From Phytophthora quininea (taxonomy: Eukaryota; Oomycota; Peronosporomycetes; Peronosporales; Peronosporaceae): a stretch of DNA of 64,000 bases. Under the pieces are notes generated by a model. That model saw only the letters and a list, made by a program, of their open reading frames with translations, ran no database searches and was not told where the DNA came from. Location of the stretch: assembly GCA_011947345.1 (NCBI GenBank), contig JAAVTG010000848.1:1-64000 (forward strand). The letters are read 5' to 3'. Below, in pieces: positions 43,711 to 55,360 of this stretch (the stretch's first letter is position 1; every line of letters begins with the position of its first letter). The position numbers and the translations under genes were made by a program.

Positions 43711-45901
43711 GACGTGGAAGGAAGACCCCTTGACGATGCAACCTCTGTTGATGTTGGTGATAAACCTGTCACTGAGCTCCAGCTAAAAGAACTGGGCAAC
43801 TTGGGACCTGAGGACAACGATGATACTAACGATGGAAGCGACACAGCACGAGTTGTCAGCAGTGCAACAACCTTTGCGAGGTATGGCACAACTACGGCAA
43901 GAGGGACATAAAAAAAGTTTTTGATGTTGCTGTGTCTAGCAAGTGCTTGAAAACCGAGAGCTACAAGGAGGCGTTGGTGGCATTACGAAGCGCCTTGGAG
44001 ATTGCGAGTCCTTCCAGTATATCTTACAGATTCGTGGTGATGCACACCGCACAGCTTCTAAAAGTTACCAGCCAACATGAAGCAAGTATCGAGTGCATGC
44101 TGGTGAGTGCTGTGGCTAGAAAATCGAGTAACGTGGCAAATGGTGAACTCACGAAACGTTTTGTTGCAGTCCATTTATCAGTCGATGCCTCCCGCATTTT
44201 CTCGCGCGGAAGGCATTTGCATTATTGTACGTTTACATTCTTTTTCTTACGATATTTTATCTGGCTGATACGTCCTTGGATAGGCACGTCAATACGAGGA
44301 AATGCAGTCGTTATCGGGAGCCAAGTTCTGGTGGAAAAACTAGGATCGCCATTCACTCCAAATTCACAGCTATGGGAGGCGATGGGGGATCGATTTTTCA
44401 GCCACGATCTTTACGTTTTTGCTGCGGATTGTTACGCCCAAGCGCTCAAGGGAAATCCGGCGCTGTGCGCTCTACCCTCACTTCGCTTTCGGTATCGTTA
44501 CTTAACGGCATCGTTAGAATTCGTGGGACCATTAGGTCAAGCAGCTCACCTGAACGCGTTGAAGACAGTTGCGTGGTCGCTCGCGCAGTGGTTCCGCCGA
44601 CGAAATGGAACCAATACCCAGCTTACGAGTTGCTATGGAGATCCTCATTACTATTTGTTGCGATCGGTTTATTCAGCAGCATTCCCAGGAATGTATCGTA
44701 TCGCATTTGCTTGGATCGATGGGCCTGCTGGGCGGATTGCGCGATGGTGGAGGCGACACTGGGCTCAAAAACACCCACAGCCGACAAGTGATATTACACC
44801 TGCAATTGGCACCACCAAGAAATTAGTAGCGTCGAAACAACGGCAACCTCGCAGTCGTACTCGAATCACCAACCCAGGAAAACTTTTATCTCCATTGCCA
44901 GCAAAGAAGCCTTACCTGAAGAAGAAAATCGTATCTGAAGGCGCAACGGGAGGAAATTGTGGAATGCGACAAGGTCTCAGTAAGAAGAAGAAACAAAAGG
45001 CAGCGGGAAAATCGACAAACAACAACGAGTCTGACCCTGTTGACGACGAAACCCCGCAACCAACCAAGTCACCAAAGGGGAAATCGACCAAAGTTCTGCC
45101 AGCACCAGGGGCAAAGAATGGGGAATGCATGACGACTCGCCAACAAAACGCAAACTCCCTGTCGTAAGGTGGGTGGCGTCATTTTTATGTCTCATTCGTG
45201 TTTGCAGGCTCTTATTGACATTGCCGCGTTTGATCAGACGGCTACGCACTAAACAGATTTCGGGCTCGGCAGAGAATAATATTCGTCCGGCATCGGCTGG
45301 AGATGGCAAGACAGCTACAAAAGATGAAGAGGTCGTGGCACGTGCGGCCTCCGCAACGAGTCTGTTAGACGTGTATTCACTCCACACAGCAAGCACCGAA
45401 GAGTTTGTGGCTACTTGTGGTCGTCAACCGAGTTTTGCCGACCTCGATCTGGACGAAGTTCAGCAATTCGCTCGACTTGCTCATTACCGAGCGCGAGTTC
45501 TTTCTGGGCAGCATTCTTGTGTGGAAGACTTGGACACGACCAAGGTGATGCCCCAATGGCAAATAGATCTCGACCGAGCAATGACGTTGGTGAAAACTCA
45601 ACAGCAGCGGAATTTGTTGAGTGGCAAAGTGGTGGTGGAAGACGATTCCGTAGCGCACCTTGCCGAGGTGCACACACGGATCGTGTTGCAACTCTCCACA
45701 CTTGGTCGGCAGTACACACGGGAGTTCGGCGAAACTCAGTTCACTCGACAGCTGCGGAAAGTAACTCGGCGGTTGGTAGAGTGGAAGTTTTCATTCATAT
45801 CGGACCTGCTTGATGCTCTTGACGGTGTGAAGTCGACCGCAATGAAAGAAGAGAAGCAGAGAAACCTCGAGTTCTACCATGTCCATCGCGGCGGAAGTTA
45901 A
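43711..45901 (+). CDS. Uncharacterised TPR-like protein
   Basis: I do not recognise a specific protein. The likely start is ATG 43711 (MNVTDVEGRPLDD) with an acidic leader. Helical-repeat text follows that reads like tetratricopeptide repeats: SYKEALVALRSALEIA (about 43965-44010), ARQYEEMQSLSGAKFWW (about 44283-44333) and FAADCYAQALKGNPALC (about 44418-44470). Introns fit at about 44103-44169, 44227-44282 and 45167-45208. The frame is lost at about 43850-43930 (an intron or shift I could not settle) and at 44335-44339 (A5, needs one more A). Several alternatives remain for 44480-44830. The C-terminal part has a Lys/Pro-rich linker with a poly-Lys stretch (KKKKQK, about 44983) and an open final domain of about 230 residues ending HRGGS. 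The gene follows TRM9 closely on the same strand. Confidence 0.6.
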
Positions 45902-48281
45902 CGAGAGGCGATGGTATTAAAGCTTACGCTTACTTCTTCACGTACATTCAATATGTTCATTAACTGTGGTGGATTGGAGCAGTACTCGGATAGAGCCCAG
46001 ATGTGAACACGAATTCCATAGCATCGCAGCTCATTCTCGTTGCTTTGTGGTGATAGTACTCGCGCTAGTCGTAGAAATGTTATGCGGTTCTCCCTGCGCT
46101 TCGGGGCCGCTTCGCTCACGAACCGATCTTCGTTGCCTCGTTGTCCATGGTAGCCGTGTCCACTGCTACTTCGGCGATGGAACACTTGCGGGCCCTCAGT
46201 GCGTCGGGGAGAGCGACCACGTAGCTGCGCTTCCGCGTGTCCACTGCCTGGTCTTGTCTGTGGTAGGCGATCCACATCGACCATAGAGAACGCAGCATTG
46301 GCGCCGAGAGTATCGGTGGGTGACATGAAGCTTGCTGTTTCACGAGACACACGGGGACCGGCGCTTGGGCGAGCCATTTCACCGAGACGGTAGTCCGCTT
46401 CGCGTTTTGTCCGAAGAGGAGCATATTGCGGTGGGTAAGCTGTCCCATTCGCCAAAGGACTAGCCTCACCGCCAGGAGAAGAGTCCATCGAATCTCCATA
46501 TTGATACCCTGTGGGCGTACCTACGTCGCCACCACGCGCGTTGAATCGATGCGGGAAGCGCCCGTCAATTCGCGCACGGTTACGGAGGTGTGCGTCAAGT
46601 GAGCGATCTGCCAGGTACGGGTCGGCTCGATCACGCCAGGCAGGCGGGTCTGTAAACCGGCGGCGGTATTCCGCAGCCTCCACAGATAGCTGTGGCCCAC
46701 TCGACCAACGAGACTCGAACGGGTTTTCAAGAGACATATCACGGGTGGAAGCGCGTCGGTAGCCTCTGATGTCTGGAGGAGCTTGGATTCTTGGCTCGCT
46801 AGTAGTCTCTCCACCACTGTAGCGGTCAGACGCCACTATACGCGTCCGTTCTCCCACAGCTTGTCCCCGATACGCAGGAAGTCGGCTCATGGCTTCTGCG
46901 CGTCGATCAAGGTCATCTGGACGATACAACGCAGTGCCACCTCGTGCAACACCTCGTATCATAACAGGAGCGCCGCCATACACATCATCGCGCATTGGAC
47001 GAGATCGCTTACCGTCAAATTGCTCCGCTGCAGGCGAGTCGGAGGTCGGACGTTTCCGCGAGGCAAGGGAGTTTGCAGCATCCGGAAATCCTGACGCAGC
47101 TGGCGGCGGCTCCGACGGCAGCAGGGATAAAATCGCGGAATGAACGTTAGCAGGGAAGCACGACGTCAAGAGCTCGTTGTCCGACGCAATGAGTCCAACC
47201 ACATCCAGTGCCGACAAGAAGACCTCACCGGCAGGGGACACGAAGTGCGTCTCTCCTGTCCCCGCGGCGCTGGTTTGGACCCGCCAGCCTTGTCGCCGGA
47301 GACTCGGAAGAGCGTGGTTCTCGAACAAACTGATGACAAACTGCGCCTCCCGTTCGCTGACTTGGATGCGAACGCGAGGCTGAGCTCGACGTTGCTGTCC
47401 TGGCGTCGGGTGCATAAAGTCTCCCGTGTCTGGACTCGCAGGGGAGTTCCCCACCCCTTCTTCAGCAGCAGCGAAATGGCTGGCGGCATGTGCGCCGGGT
47501 CTGCACGCTCGATCTCGTCCTGGATCAGGATCTGCAGCGTGCCGTCGATACTCAAGTCCTCGGCGTCTCCGTCGGCATACACCGCCGTGTACAGCGCCGT
47601 CCGGTGGTCGAACTTCACCACTTGGCCTAGAAATCGGCCGTGACCAGCGAAAGTCTTGGCCACACGCAGACCAATGAGGTCCTCCGCATACACTTCCCGT
47701 CCGTGGAACATGATCCTGACGTCGCGTTCACTAGGAGACGGCGGCGTCCTGCGGTTCTGCTCTGCGTCGTCCACGTCGTCGTCGTCCTCGTTCATCTCCT
47801 CGTCCTGGGAGATCAACGTGTTGCGGTCCTCGCTGTCGGATCCGCTGCGGTGGAACGAGTTGACTTGGCTCTGGGCCGTGCCAGCGTTCGCCGCGCTTGA
47901 CGGCGGAGGTTTCCCGATCTGGCCAGTCTCTGCTCCTCTGTCCTTGACGCGCTGCTTGTCCTTCTGCTCGCGTAGCTGCATGAGCGCCGCGCCTCCGGAC
48001 GAGAGTGATGGTAGCGACGCGTTGCTGGCCTTGTGGCGAGCCAGCGGCGCGTCGTCGTCGCTCAAGGCCGCGTCGCTCTTGCGGATGTCCTCGTCGGCCG
48101 TGGCCGAGCTGCTGGGCGAGATGTCGTTGTCGTGCTGGTTCTGCGAGTCGGCCGCGAGCCAGCTGCTGCCGCCCTCGGGCTTGCGGCGCTGGCTGTTGGG
48201 CATCACGGGCGCCACCGGAGTCGACGAGAAGGCTGGCGGCTGCGAGGAGGCGGGCGAGCTGGAGGACGCCTCCCGCGCCAT
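45898..48281 (-). CDS. Large disordered protein with a Tudor-like domain (putative nuclear/chromatin reader)
   Basis: The start is ATG 48281 (MAREASSSSPASSQ). The first 200 residues are Ser/Pro/Asp-rich and look disordered, with an acidic cluster near DEEMNEDDDDVDDAEQ. A folded domain follows at about 47705-47520 (YAEDLIGLRVAKTF, GRFLGQVVKFD, YTAVYADGDAEDLS). The pattern of strand, F/Y-D-x-x-T-x-x-Y, then Y-D-G-D-x-E resembles Tudor/PWWP-like chromatin-reader domains. A second folded segment (VRIQVSEREAQFVISLFE) and a long Arg/Ser/Tyr-rich low-complexity tail follow. The frame breaks at the run 47449-47452 (one more C needed on the plus strand), joining the two long open segments at KKGWG/NSPASPD. 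The end, after about 46065, may include an unrecognised intron. Its 3' end meets that of the TPR-like gene within a few bases. Confidence 0.65.
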
Positions 48282-48759
48282 GGTCGGTGGGAAACGGTGG
48301 AAAATAAATGGAAAAAGGGTCCTTTTCTGGAAAATACCGCAGGCTGTTGGGGGCCGCGAACAGCTTGCCACGATAGTCTGCTCTTCGGATCCAGCAGTGG
48401 AGAATGCCAATGCGCTCTCAAAGAACTACGCAACACGCGTGGAAAAGGAGTTGTTGGTATCGAGAAATGCTCGTTAGCGATGGTTGCAGTTTGGCACCTA
48501 CTGCGACTATTGTTAGTTGACGACGAAACTACTGACGCGAGCGACAGCCTCACCGCAGCAAAAGTTTCAGCCAAGACAAGTCCGATGCTTGCTGAAAACG
48601 ATTGCTAGATCACTTAGATTCCCATGCATCCCATGGACATCCTCACCAACAGCTTTTTCAACGCTGCTCACCAACTGTCCACATTGGTCTCCAAACAAAT
48701 CGCCATTTTAGCCAATCACCTCCGTCGTCATTATTGTCGCTCCCGCACGGACGTTGACC
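48282..48759. other. Divergent intergenic region between the Tudor-like gene and ALG10
   Basis: These 478 bases lie between the two start codons and should hold both promoters. Short open stretches occur but none matches a known protein. I see no repeat or RNA gene. Confidence 0.5.
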
Positions 48760-50821
48760 ATGCTCGCTGCCTCTGCGCGCGGGCCCCTGCCGCCTCTGCA
48801 GACCTCTCTGCTACCCGTCGTCGCCGTCCTAGCTGCGGTGTTCACCTATGTGCTGTCTAGAGTCAACGAAGTGGTGCCAGCGCCCTACATGGTCTCTCCC
48901 TCAGCCGAAATCCGCCTCGAACCGCAACATTTCCGCTAATTGGGCTCCCTTTCCAACATCAGGACGAGATTTTCCATGCCCCGCAAGCTCAAAAGTACTG
49001 CGACGGACACTTTGGTATATAATTTATTAAAACTGCGCTGCAACAGCACTCGCTGATGCTCTCCATGTTGTAGACGAATGGGACCCCAAGATCACCACTT
49101 TCCCGGGGCTCTACCTGGTGTCCACGCTGTACGCAAAGCTGGCGGGTCGACTTGGAGCAGCAGACTTTTGCTCACTGTCAGTGCTGCGAAGCGTGAACGT
49201 GCTGTTCACGCTGGGAAATGTGGTACTCTGCGTGCTGCTACGACGCCACGTGGCTCCGCAGGATCCTCACGGCCAGCTGCACGCACTGCGAGTGGCGCTC
49301 TTCCCGCCGCTGCTCTTCTTCGCGTTCTTGTACTACACGGACGCGGGCGCTACATTCTTTGTGCTGCTGATGCTGCTGCTGGCGGAGAAGGTGGACTTGA
49401 GGCAGTACCCACCGGCTAGAGGGAGCTTTGTGCTCAGTGCCGCGGTAAAGTATAGCAAATGTGGTTGCTGTAGTACTGCTAGCTTACTGATGTTCGGCAT
49501 TTGTTCAGAGTGGCGCAGTCGCGGTGATTTTCCGGCAAACCAACATCATTTGGGTTGTCTTCGTTGCGGGCACGGTCGTGGTCCGTTGTGCGGAGTTAGC
49601 ACACGGAAAATTCATCTATGGGTAAGCAGGGACTGTGTCAATGCCGCTCCTATCGACTTGGTATTAACGCAATTTGTATGCATCAATAGATCATTCACAG
49701 AGGAGACGGGTGCCAATGGCACGATAGCTGTCTGGCATGGGTAAGGATTTCCTCCATTTCACGCTACAATTTTACGCACGATTAACGTTTTATATTCTTG
49801 CTGTTGCTCTCCGCAGCCCTGTACGAGTGTTTCTCAATTTCGTGTCGGTCGTGATATCCAACCTCCCCTCAATTCTCCAGATCGTCTGGCCGTTTGTCGT
49901 CGTTGTGGTCTGCTTTGCGGTCTTTTTAGTAGTAAATGGTGGGATCGTGGTTGGTAAGTGGGGGGCTCTCTGCTTGCTGGGTATTGGAGTTCAGTCTCTC
50001 ACATAGATTTATAATTCGTAGGTGATAAATCTAACCACGAAGTGATATTCCACGGCGCTCAAGTGCTGTACTTCATCGTGGTGGCAGCTACAGGCTTCGG
50101 GCTGAATCTTGCATCTCTCAGCAATCTGCACACGTTTTTGAGATCTGTTCGTGACACAAGCAGATCTTTTCGTGGTGTTTTGTGGATCCTGTTGGTGGTT
50201 GCAGCGACAATTGGCATCATTTGGCGCTTCAGTCCTGTCCACAAGTTCATGCTGGCAGACAACCGGCATTATACGTTTTACGTGTGGAGAAAGTTCTTCC
50301 TCAAGCACGAACTAGCCAAGTTCCTTCCTGCTCCATTGTATCTCTTTTTGGGTGGCGCTGCTGGACTGAGCTCGGTATTCCGTCATCACTATGCTGCAAG
50401 TGGTTTTGAATTATTAACGCTTAATGTTTTTGCTGCTTTTGCAGGGTGGAGACGTTCTCCGTTGTGGAAGTTGGTGTTTGCGCTTGCTGTGTGTCTGGTG
50501 CTCGCACCATCCCCACTTGTGGAGTATGCTTCTTGCTCTGTTACTTCTCTTGCTTTGGTGCAACTAACTTTGCGGATTGCTTAGGCCGCGGTATTATTGT
50601 GTTCCCTTCGTCATCCTCCATTTGAACACTGGCCTCGTAAGTTACTTGTCCTACGTATTTGTTGCATTGTGCTAATGCGCGTGCTATTGGTTGCAGCAAT
50701 CCGCCTTGAATTTGTGGATAACTGTAGCGGCTTATGTGGTTGCCAACGTAGTCACGGTGTTCGTCTTTTGCATCGTCCGTACACGTGGGTTGACGGCTCC
50801 ACTGCTCGTTTCATGTGGTGA
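48760..50821 (+). CDS. ALG10: ALG10/DIE2-type alpha-1,2-glucosyltransferase
   Basis: ALG10 adds the last (third) glucose to the dolichol-linked Glc2Man9GlcNAc2 precursor in the ER lumen. The start is ATG 48760 (MLAASARGPLPPLQ). A first membrane helix is followed by PYM and DEIFHAPQAQKYCDGHF, the family's luminal active-site loop, with an intron to WDPKITTFPGLYLVSTLYAK (about 49080-49140). Many hydrophobic segments follow, together with RQTNIIWVVF, VVNGGIVVGDKSNHEV, HGAQVLYF (about 50044-50075) and HKFMLADNRHYTFYVWRK (about 50238-50293). The C-terminal RFMW is conserved in the family. Introns lie at about 48940-49075, 49443-49510, 49620-49690, 49733-49815, 49954-50023 and in the last 500 bases. 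The T4 run at 50767-50770 is one base short of joining the ...VFVF and LHRPYTW segments. Confidence 0.9.
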
Positions 50822-51323
50822 GGTCTTCCTGAATACGGCAAAAGATGGCGGTTTTTGATCATAAAAAGAGTTTCCATCAATATCAACGACACTTACTAGA
50901 CTAACTAACCCACACTGCAGAGCTAACCCAACCTATTTTTTTTTAAATGAAGAGAACATGACGCAACGACTCGCAGTTGCAAGAAATGATGCGTTCGACG
51001 ACGTTTCGTTCGACCTTGATGACGTTCAAACCATTCAACCGCAGCCTCGTGATTGTGCGTCTGCCCGAGCTCAAGCATTAAAGCGTTGCACTCTGTGGCA
51101 GAACCACCGGAATCCCCATCACAAATTTCGCGCTAGTGGCTACATTTCTGATTTCGGCTTCGCAGCTGTATTCTCACCTCGTAGGTAGAGCTGCAGTTAG
51201 CCACGAAGCGCACAAACGCTAACAATCAATTCATTCTTAAACTTGCCAACTAAGGATCACCGAATCTACTCCGGTTGAGTTCGTGACAGTAAATCTACTA
51301 TTAAGCGAACAACGCCGTCAGCG
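50822..51323. other. Intergenic region leading into gypsy II
   Basis: This stretch holds a T9 run (about 50937-50945), a 76-residue open reading frame (50958-51188, MTQRLAVARNDAF) with no match I know, and the leader of the second gypsy element. I could not find a 5' LTR, so the element's left end may be lost or too decayed to see. Confidence 0.45.
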
Positions 51324-54310
51324 ATGGATTTGGACACGCACGACGACCGCCCGCAACAACGCCAGCGCCCGAATCCAGCTGGAACACGATGGGACGTTCC
51401 GAGCAGCTACGCTCCTTCTCCGGCCGCTGCGGCACAAGGACAGCCCGCACCAGGACAGCAAGGGCCCGCGTCGCAAGCATCGTCGGCACAGGCAACCGTG
51501 ACACCGGAAATGCTGGCGCAGTTGCTGCAGCACACGCTTCAGACGTCGTAGCAACAAACCACGCAAATGAACCAGCTGCTGGCTCAGACGGCATAGATTC
51601 AACAGCAAATCTTGCAGGCCCAGTCTCACCCAAGGCTGGCATGAAAGAAATCGGACCCGTAGCGCTTCCAAGGCAACGACAGCGACGACCTGGAGCTTTG
51701 GGTCTTTAGTACCGAGCAGTGTTACTCCGAGTTCGAGGCCGAGATACACGAGTCCTCGTCGACGTTCTCGAATATGGTATTTGCTAATCTTGGCGTCGAC
51801 GCCTAAGCATGGTACAGAGACGTCAAGATCTCGCTTGGCCAAAGCCCTCTGACATGGCAGATCTTCAAGGAACGCCTTTGCGCTCGCTTTCGAGATAAGG
51901 ACTTTAAGTTCAAGACGCTAACAAAACTGTACGAGCTAAGGACTATCAAGTCCCAGCAGGAGTACGCGTCGCGCTTCCTACACCTACTCTCGCAAGTGGA
52001 CACTGAGCTCCCGGAAGTCGTAAAACGTTGGTTCTTCCAACAAAAGTGGCGACCGGACACGAGTGCGTACATCTCACGCAATGTGCCAGAAACTTTGGAC
52101 CAAGCTATCGAGATATCGCAGCGTTTCGAAGACGCAAAGTACGCACCTACGCGGCATCCTGGAAAGGAGCAAACCAAGTCGGCCACCAGAGCTAACAACG
52201 GTGGCAACAACGGTGGCAACAAGACTGCACGTGATGCCGATAATGGCGGCTGTTCAACTAAGTTCTGCGGTTACTGCAAGTAGAAGAACCACACGGAATA
52301 CGTCTGTCGCAAAAAGGCCCGCAACGTCACCGCCGCATCCGATTCTGGCTCGTCAAAGAATGGCCAGGCTCGGTAGAGTAACAACCTACCGAGTGATCAC
52401 CTGTATGGGGACTCTGGCAATATGTCTCCTGCAGTGCCGGAGTCTGCTGATACGGCTAAGATACAACCCAGTGAGCGGTTGGCCTACCAGACAGACAAAT
52501 TATACTGCTACTTAGCCCATGCGGCTCGGATTGGCTCTCGCCAAATTCAGTGCTTCATCGATAGCGGTTAGTCTTTCAACGCCGTCTCGCCGTCTCTCGC
52601 GAATAAACTGGGCCTCGACGTGCGAGTGTGCTCCGAACCATTGAAGGTGAGGATTGGTAACAACAAACGCATCCAAATACCGCGCCGAGAAGCTACCATG
52701 ACATTGGCTATGGACGGATTTTCGGTTTACGACTCACAGGTTTTCGTTATGCCGATCCCAGAAGAAAACGATGTGTTGCTAGGCTGGCCGTGGCTGGAAG
52801 AAGTGAATCCTGACATAAATTGGACCAAGCGATCGATCACTTTCCGCGGAAACGACCAGTCGTCAATTTCCTTCCGACAGTTTGTGCGCCATGCTCCAGC
52901 ACGACGGCCAGGTGGGTGTCGACGCAAGCTCAGCTCTAGGGGCTCAGCTTAAGGGCCTCACGCGACGGAGACGCAGTTCAGCGGTTCTATATGCACGAAG
53001 ACTACACCTCCGCACACGGACCACCTCGGGTTGTGTCTGCGAAGTGGCTGAAGAAGTTATTGCGCGCGCCGGATAACGAATTTTGCTTCATGATCCAGCT
53101 CGACGATGGTGCAAAAACAGACCGACAAATGACCTAAGACTGGGACGCGCTGAACGGACATCCAGCTGAACACCTGCTACTCAAGTACAAGGACGTGGAG
53201 TTTAGAGCTCATCTTCCTGCTGCTCCACCCACACGCGAGAACGACATTAAGGCAGAAATCGAGTTAGATGACGACGTGCTTGTCGCGAGAAAGCAATTCC
53301 GCCTCAGTGAAGGCATGAAGACCGCGATCCGCGAGTGGACAAAGGAAATGCTGGAGGCTGGCATTATTTGTCGCTCGAAGTCTCCATACTCAGCACCTAG
53401 CTTTTGTGTCAAAAAGGCAATTGGCTGGCACATCGTGCACGATTTTCGAGGAATAAATGCCAAGATCAAGCTACCTGCGACACCAGAACCGCGCAAGGAG
53501 GATATAGTTGACGCAATGCGGAACGGCAAAATATTCTCTGCTATGGATCCCCTTCGGGGCTTCTTTCAGGTTCGGCTGCGCGAGCAAGATGTTCCGTACA
53601 CGGCCTTTTCTACGCCTGACCGCCTCTTCGAGTATTTGGTGACCCCAATGGGTCTGTCGTGCAGTCCTGCAGCTTTCAACCGTCTGATACAAAGTGTCTT
53701 CGCGGATCAAGGCAGCTTCTGCGAGGCGTATTTTGACGATTTGTTTGTGTTCACGCCGTCCGAAGATGTTGACGAACACTTAGCGGCGTTAGAACAAGTC
53801 CCGGAACGATTCAAGAGCGAGCAGCTGTACGCCAAGCTCTCAAAGTGCACATTTTGCGCTAGAGAGATACCCTGTCTTGGTGATTTTATCGGCGCTAACG
53901 GCATTCGTATGGACCCCGATAAGATCCCACCCATGAAGGACTGACCACTTCCCCAAACGAAGCACGACCTGCAATCGTTTTTAGGCACGTGGGTCTACGT
54001 TTTGAAGTTTTTCTCCAGTTTCGCGGAGCTGACATCGCCCGTTAACCGAATTGGTGAAAGGCAGATCGCGAAATGAACGTCTCGAGTTTGATGAACAACA
54101 GCAAGTTTGCTTCGACAACTTAAAGAGAGATTTTCCAGTCCACCAGTTCTCGCACACCCCGATTTCGCTCGACAATTCTGTATGAAAATGGACGCGTCCG
54201 ACTTTACTGTTGGAGGGTATTTGTACCAACTTGGTGACGATGGCCAAGAACAGGTACTAATGGATTGTGGTCTCTGCTCAAGAGAGCTGGAGCTGTCGTT
54301 CCGCCGTTAG
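51324..54310 (+). pseudogene. Decayed Ty3/gypsy gag-pol (gypsy II), truncated
   Basis: The Gag start is ATG 51324 (MDLDTHDDRPQQRQR), with a Gln/Pro/Ala-rich leader and a capsid-like stretch (EYASRFLHLLSQVDTELPE, about 51960-52015). A CCHC knuckle reads CGYCK*KNHTEYVCRKK (52267-52317). In-frame stops occur at 51549, 51594, 51642 and 51660 and within the knuckle (about 52281). A protease region follows with CFIDSG at about 52553 (next codon TAG). Reverse transcriptase at 53195-53944 has AMDPLRGFFQVRL (motif A Asp kept) and YFDDLFVFT (about 53730). RNase H starts at about 54107 (KMDASDFTVGG). Then the element ends in a chimeric junction: no integrase, chromodomain or 3' LTR is present. It is more decayed than gypsy I and belongs to another lineage. 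Confidence 0.88.
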
Positions 54311-55207
54311 CAATACATCCTAGACAAACCGACATCGTGTGAAGAGACGTCGCTGGTGTATGAGCTGTTCCATATCGACAAGTTTGAGACCAGTACGAGA
54401 CGATTCGCCGACGAAATCTCCACTGACGGAAAGAGTATTAGTATCACGCTAAAAAAACGTGATAGTGCTCACCTGGCTCCGCAGCTCTCTGTTTTCGATG
54501 AGCTGTGGGGGCTTGACACCGGCCGTCGAGATCTCTTCGTCGCCATAAACACGCAAGGGGAGACGATGTCATGTTCTGGTCGTGAGTTCTACGAAGACGC
54601 CCGCTCAGCAAGCAATAAAACCATAAAAGGCTGGATCGGCGGCAATTCAGAGGTGGCAAGTTCGTTTGCAGCCATGCCAACACGGAAGACTGCGTCTCTC
54701 AAATCTCGCAAGACGTACGTGGAATACGTCACTCCTAAGCTGGATCTGCTGCTCGGGTTCGAGCGATGCAAACCGTTCCGCAAACTACGCTTCCGACGAT
54801 ACATCTTTGCCAAGAAGAAACTCCGGGCGCTTTGTTTGCAGCTGATGGCACGTGCTGGTGGAAGGACGTTGGTCGGGTTTGGCGACTGGAGCAACATCGA
54901 CCTCTGCGGCCGCATCAAACGCCACCCCAAAGGCCCCGTCCAGACCTTCGAGGCAGAGCTGAAGCACTACTGCAGGGTTGAATCCATCGACGAGTTCAGA
55001 ACCAGCAAACTCCATGCTGACTGCCACACCGAGCTCAACAAGCAATTCTCTCTGCAACGTTGCCGTGATGGCAGGACGCAGACTCGCAAAGCTTGTAGTG
55101 AACTCCATTGTCCGAACAATGACTGTTTTGGTACTACTGTGAACCGCGACGACAATGCGTCTCGAAACATGCTACTTTTCCTGCAGTACAAGCTGCAAGG
55201 TCTCTGA
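54311..55207 (+). pseudogene. Fanzor-type (TnpB-like) RNA-guided nuclease, RuvC-containing C-terminal part
   Basis: Fanzors are eukaryotic relatives of TnpB that use a transposon-encoded guide RNA to cut DNA. About 290 residues are open. The pre-RuvC text FETSTRRFADEISTDGKSIS (about 54383-54442) is typical of Fanzor1. RuvC-I is ELWGLDTGRRDLFVA (Asp codon 54515). The bridge text GGRTLVGFGDWSN lies at about 54857-54895. RuvC-II is VESIDEFRTSKLHADCH (Glu codon 54992). The zinc region is CSELHCPNNDC (about 55093-55125) and RuvC-III is NRDDNASRN (Asp codon 55148). All three acidic catalytic residues are kept; the first zinc Cys of TSKxCxxC is His. There is no ATG before residue GETM (54565) and no N-terminal REC/WED domain. 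The frame is continuous with the gypsy II RNase H frame but for one TAG (54308). It is therefore a truncated, 5'-chimeric copy, probably not functional alone. Confidence 0.83.
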
Positions 55208-55360
55208 CCGATCGCGTTCTGTCGCGGGACGTAGCTAAACCTCAAGTGTCCTGTGTATGCCTGCGGGTTGCATCAGGATAGCCGGTGGTCTCCGGCATTA
55301 ACGTGCTCGTGCTGTAGGAAGAGAGTAGCTACTAGCACGTCCCGGATAGCGGGGGTAAAG
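55208..55360 (+). ncRNA. Candidate guide-RNA/right-end region downstream of the Fanzor gene
   Basis: In TnpB and Fanzor elements the guide RNA scaffold usually overlaps or follows the 3' end of the nuclease gene. Here the 150 bases after the stop hold compact hairpins: GCCGG-TGGTCT-CCGGC (55281-55296), CCCG-GATAG-CGGG (55341-55353), and a longer CGTGCT...AGCACG pairing (about 55302-55339) enclosing GTAG...CTAC. No open reading frame is convincing here. The region may equally be ordinary 3' sequence; the element's right end is not defined. Confidence 0.35.

Noticed and set aside
47140..48608. Long plus-strand open frames opposite the Tudor-like gene
   Set aside because: High GC content makes long antisense frames; the minus-strand protein has the domain and the sensible start.
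50958..51188. Small 76-residue open frame as a secreted effector
   Set aside because: There is no signal peptide, no RXLR-type motif and no match; it is not supported as a gene.
51549..51662. RIP-like C-to-T mutation as the cause of gypsy II stop codons
   Set aside because: Several stops could be CAG to TAG changes, but others (TGA after Gly-Trp-type codons, AAG to TAG) do not fit, and the ancestral codons are guesses. No strand-wide bias was measured.
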